Shown here in pieces: positions 5,887-7,138 of a stretch of 7,138 nucleotides of DNA. The notes beneath the pieces are model-generated. The model was not told the DNA's origin. It ran no database searches and was given only the letters and a program-made list of their open reading frames with translations. The number at the start of each line of letters is the position of its first letter. Position 1 is the stretch's first letter. The stretch covers positions 1 to 7,138 of the forward strand of contig MNVP01000012.1 in NCBI GenBank assembly GCA_001871815.1, given 5' to 3'. Position numbers and translations under genes: made by a program. The stretch comes from Candidatus Omnitrophica bacterium CG1_02_40_15 (GTDB lineage: Bacteria; Omnitrophota; Gorgyraeia; Gorgyraeales; Gorgyraeaceae).

Positions 5887-6834
5887 CTATATCTTCTCTA
5901 TCACTGCCTGCGCTAGAAGCGGGAGCATTATTTCATGATGGCCGATGATATTATAACCTTTTCCGCCTGACTTTACAGGTCTTGTCACTACGTTTTGATA
6001 CGGCCTATAATGTTGCATCATATCAAAATTAGCTGCTGTAAAATCCTTTACTTTATAACCTAGATTTCTCGCAACATTTATTGCCTTTAAAAAAACCTCT
6101 GGAAGCATTACTGAAGAACCTATATTCAGCACCACGCCTCCATCTCCGAGCATTGCAATTTCTTCTATAAGGCCATGAAAATCCTTTAATGAAGCCTGGC
6201 CTGCTGCGCCAGCGTCAAAACTTGGATGCTGATGTATTATATCAGTCCCTATAGCAATATGCACAGTCGCAAGAACGTTTTCTTTTAGGGCATTATATAA
6301 AAGGCTCTGATTTCTGAAAGGAAGCTTTTCATCATTTATCACTTCAGCTATTGCCTGGCCTGCGCCTATATCCTTTTCAACTGCTTCTTCAAGAGCGCCG
6401 TTTATATATAAAGCTGTCTCCTTTGCCATGCCAAAACTTCCATCCTCCAAAGCATCAGGAACTTCTTCTGAAGTCCTGCCTATAAGAGCTATTTCAAAAT
6501 CATGTATTGCCCCTGCGCCATTCAGGGAAATAGCTGTTATTACTTTCTTTTTCATCAATTCTATAATGACCGGATTCAAGCCACATTTAATAACATGAGC
6601 GCCCATCATGAATATAACAGGTTTTTTCTTATTGCGGCCTGAAACAATAGCTTCCACAACTGATTTAAAGTCAGGGCCTATTAATATGTTCGGAAAAGAG
6701 TTATAGAAATCAGAAAAGCTAACGCCTTTTGAAGGGGGTTTTGCAAAATCTTCATATCTTACCTTGCACATCCTTTTTGATATAGAGTAAGTCTTTAATT
6801 TGTCGAGATTTATCTTTGGTCTATAGTTTGGCAT
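5887..6834 (-). CDS. Deoxyhypusine-synthase-like protein of unknown function
   Basis: The 315-residue protein resembles the bacterial family annotated as deoxyhypusine synthase-like, which has a Rossmann-type fold binding NAD in characterised members. Visible conserved stretches are PVIFMMGAHVIKCGLNP (about 72-88), SLNGAGAIHDFE (103-114), GRTSEEV, DGSFGMAKET, VHIAIGTDIIHQHPSFD (191-207), NIGSSVMLPEVFLKAINVARNLG (237-259), TAANFDMMQHYRP (266-278) and YNIIGHHEIMLPLL (294-307). The WGK motif carrying the catalytic lysine of eukaryotic deoxyhypusine synthase is not visible, and bacteria lack the eIF5A substrate, so true hypusine chemistry is unlikely. There is no signal peptide or membrane segment. 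The start at 6834 follows a strong ribosome site; a GTG at 6843 lies inside that site and is rejected. As first gene of the KDO/heptose operon it may act on a sugar or nucleotide linked to LPS, but that is inference. Confidence 0.8.
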   Translation of the reverse strand: MPNYRPKINLDKLKTYSISKRMCKVRYEDFAKPPSKGVSFSDFYNSFPNILIGPDFKSVVEAIVSGRNKKKPVIFMMGAHVIKCGLNPVIIELMKKKVITAISLNGAGAIHDFEIALIGRTSEEVPDALEDGSFGMAKETALYINGALEEAVEKDIGAGQAIAEVINDEKLPFRNQSLLYNALKENVLATVHIAIGTDIIHQHPSFDAGAAGQASLKDFHGLIEEIAMLGDGGVVLNIGSSVMLPEVFLKAINVARNLGYKVKDFTAANFDMMQHYRPYQNVVTRPVKSGGKGYNIIGHHEIMLPLLAQAVIEKI

Positions 6835-6838
6835 ATTA

Positions 6839-6846
6839 ATCACCTT
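6839..6846 (-). promoter_or_regulatory. Strong ribosome binding site that fixes the start of the first gene
   Basis: AAGGTGAT on the minus strand is almost the full anti-Shine-Dalgarno complement. It ends 4 nt before the ATG at 6834, with the AAGG core about 8 nt away. The GTG start candidate at 6843 is part of this site, so the ATG must be the start. Confidence 0.85.
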
Positions 6847-6857
6847 TTAACCCACGT

Positions 6858-6886
6858 ATTGTAACATCAATAATACCGAGTGTCAA
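6858..6886 (-). promoter_or_regulatory. Sigma70-type promoter of the operon
   Basis: On the minus strand TTGACA (6886-6881, a perfect -35 box) is followed by a 17-nt spacer and TACAAT (6863-6858, 5 of 6 matches to the -10 box). The predicted start of transcription, near 6851, leaves a leader of only about 17 nt before the ATG at 6834, just enough for the ribosome site. This spacing and orientation make it the likely promoter for all seven genes. No operator or riboswitch is visible in the leader, and it is too short to hold one. Confidence 0.85.
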
Positions 6887-6903
6887 GGCTATCATATTGA
6901 GCC

Positions 6904-6942
6904 AGGGGCGGGAATGGGAATAGACATCGTACCCCCTCCCCT
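6904..6942. repeat. Imperfect G/C-rich inverted repeat upstream of the promoter
   Basis: AGGGGCGGGAAT (6904-6915) and the reverse complement of 6931-6942 (AGGGGAGGGGGT) match at about 9 of 12 positions around a 15-nt loop. It lies 18 nt upstream of the -35 box. It could be a decayed relative of the GTAGGG palindromes, or a stem ending transcription of the gene to the right. No clear T-run follows it, so the terminator reading is weak. Confidence 0.4.
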
Positions 6943-7036
6943 AACTCATGTTTGCCTAAAATAACCATGTGCTCGACGGAAGCAGTTTAAAGTTTGCCAC
7001 CACATTTGCCATTTTTTGTAATTTTTGCTGATTTCA

Positions 7037-7138
7037 TTATATCATCCCAGGTAAAAGATTCTTGTAACCGGAAAGCCCTACGGATTTAAGAACAGCTCCT
7101 GCATAATACTTTGCCCCTGTTACAATCTGCCGTCTTTC
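7037..7138 (-). CDS. Possible C-terminal fragment of an unidentified protein, cut by window edge
   Basis: The minus strand is open from the right edge to a TAA at 7037-7039. It gives 33 residues that include VTGAKYYAGAVL and GYKNLLPGMI. A second frame nearby also gives a protein-like stretch, QESFTWDDIMKSAKI, ending just beyond, so a frameshifted or decayed gene tail is possible. I do not recognise the family. A run this short can be open by chance. The rest of 6943-7036 shows no other feature I can support. Confidence 0.3.
   Translation of the reverse strand, partial: ERRQIVTGAKYYAGAVLKSVGLSGYKNLLPGMI

Noticed and set aside
6835..6843. GTG start for the deoxyhypusine-synthase-like gene at 6843
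   Set aside because: The GTG is part of the AAGGTGAT ribosome site, which serves the ATG at 6834.
6834..6851. Riboswitch or leader attenuator ahead of the operon
   Set aside because: The leader predicted from the promoter is about 17 nt, too short for such an element.
1..7138. Defence system, phage or transposase gene in the window
   Set aside because: All recognisable genes belong to LPS sugar or nucleotide metabolism. Only small non-coding repeats hint at mobile DNA.

Overview
The window is one strand of a lipopolysaccharide-core operon from a Gram-negative-type bacterium. All seven recognisable genes lie on the minus strand, so transcription runs from the right edge to the left. The moderate-to-low GC content, frequent ATA isoleucine codons, the gene order and the many short hairpin elements resemble Candidatus Omnitrophota (former OP3) or a related deep-branching diderm lineage. 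That placement is inference; no marker gene in the window proves it.

Layout from right to left: a possible C-terminal fragment of an unrelated gene (7037-7138); a G/C-rich imperfect inverted repeat; a near-consensus sigma70 promoter (6858-6886) with a very short leader; a deoxyhypusine-synthase-like protein of unknown role; a stand-alone heptose-7-phosphate kinase (hldA/rfaE1); kdsB; pyrG; kdsA; kdsD; and kdsC, which is cut by the left edge. kdsB, pyrG and kdsA are packed tightly (1-nt gap, then an ATGA overlap). The other junctions are 51 to 205 nt long.

The genes form a coherent pathway. KdsD makes arabinose 5-phosphate, KdsA condenses it with phosphoenolpyruvate to KDO 8-phosphate, KdsC dephosphorylates it, and KdsB activates KDO with CTP. 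PyrG makes that CTP. HldA belongs to the parallel branch for the next core sugar, ADP-heptose. The window therefore holds all of CMP-KDO synthesis plus its nucleotide supply; the heptose adenylyltransferase and the KDO and heptose transferases are not visible.

The least expected feature is the density of palindromes. Three elements of 28-29 nt share one design: 14-bp perfect arms starting GTAGGG, a 0-1 nt spacer and a different core each time. One lies in frame inside kdsD and encodes a short extra segment between its two CBS motifs. The kdsA-kdsD gap holds a stem overlapping the kdsA stop codon, with a tandem 12-bp duplication in one arm. The 205-nt kdsD-kdsC gap is almost wholly two foldback structures, one about 103 nt long with 43-nt arms. 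Every gap longer than 1 nt within the operon carries such a structure, which suggests a population of small non-autonomous repeats, RNA-level elements, or both.
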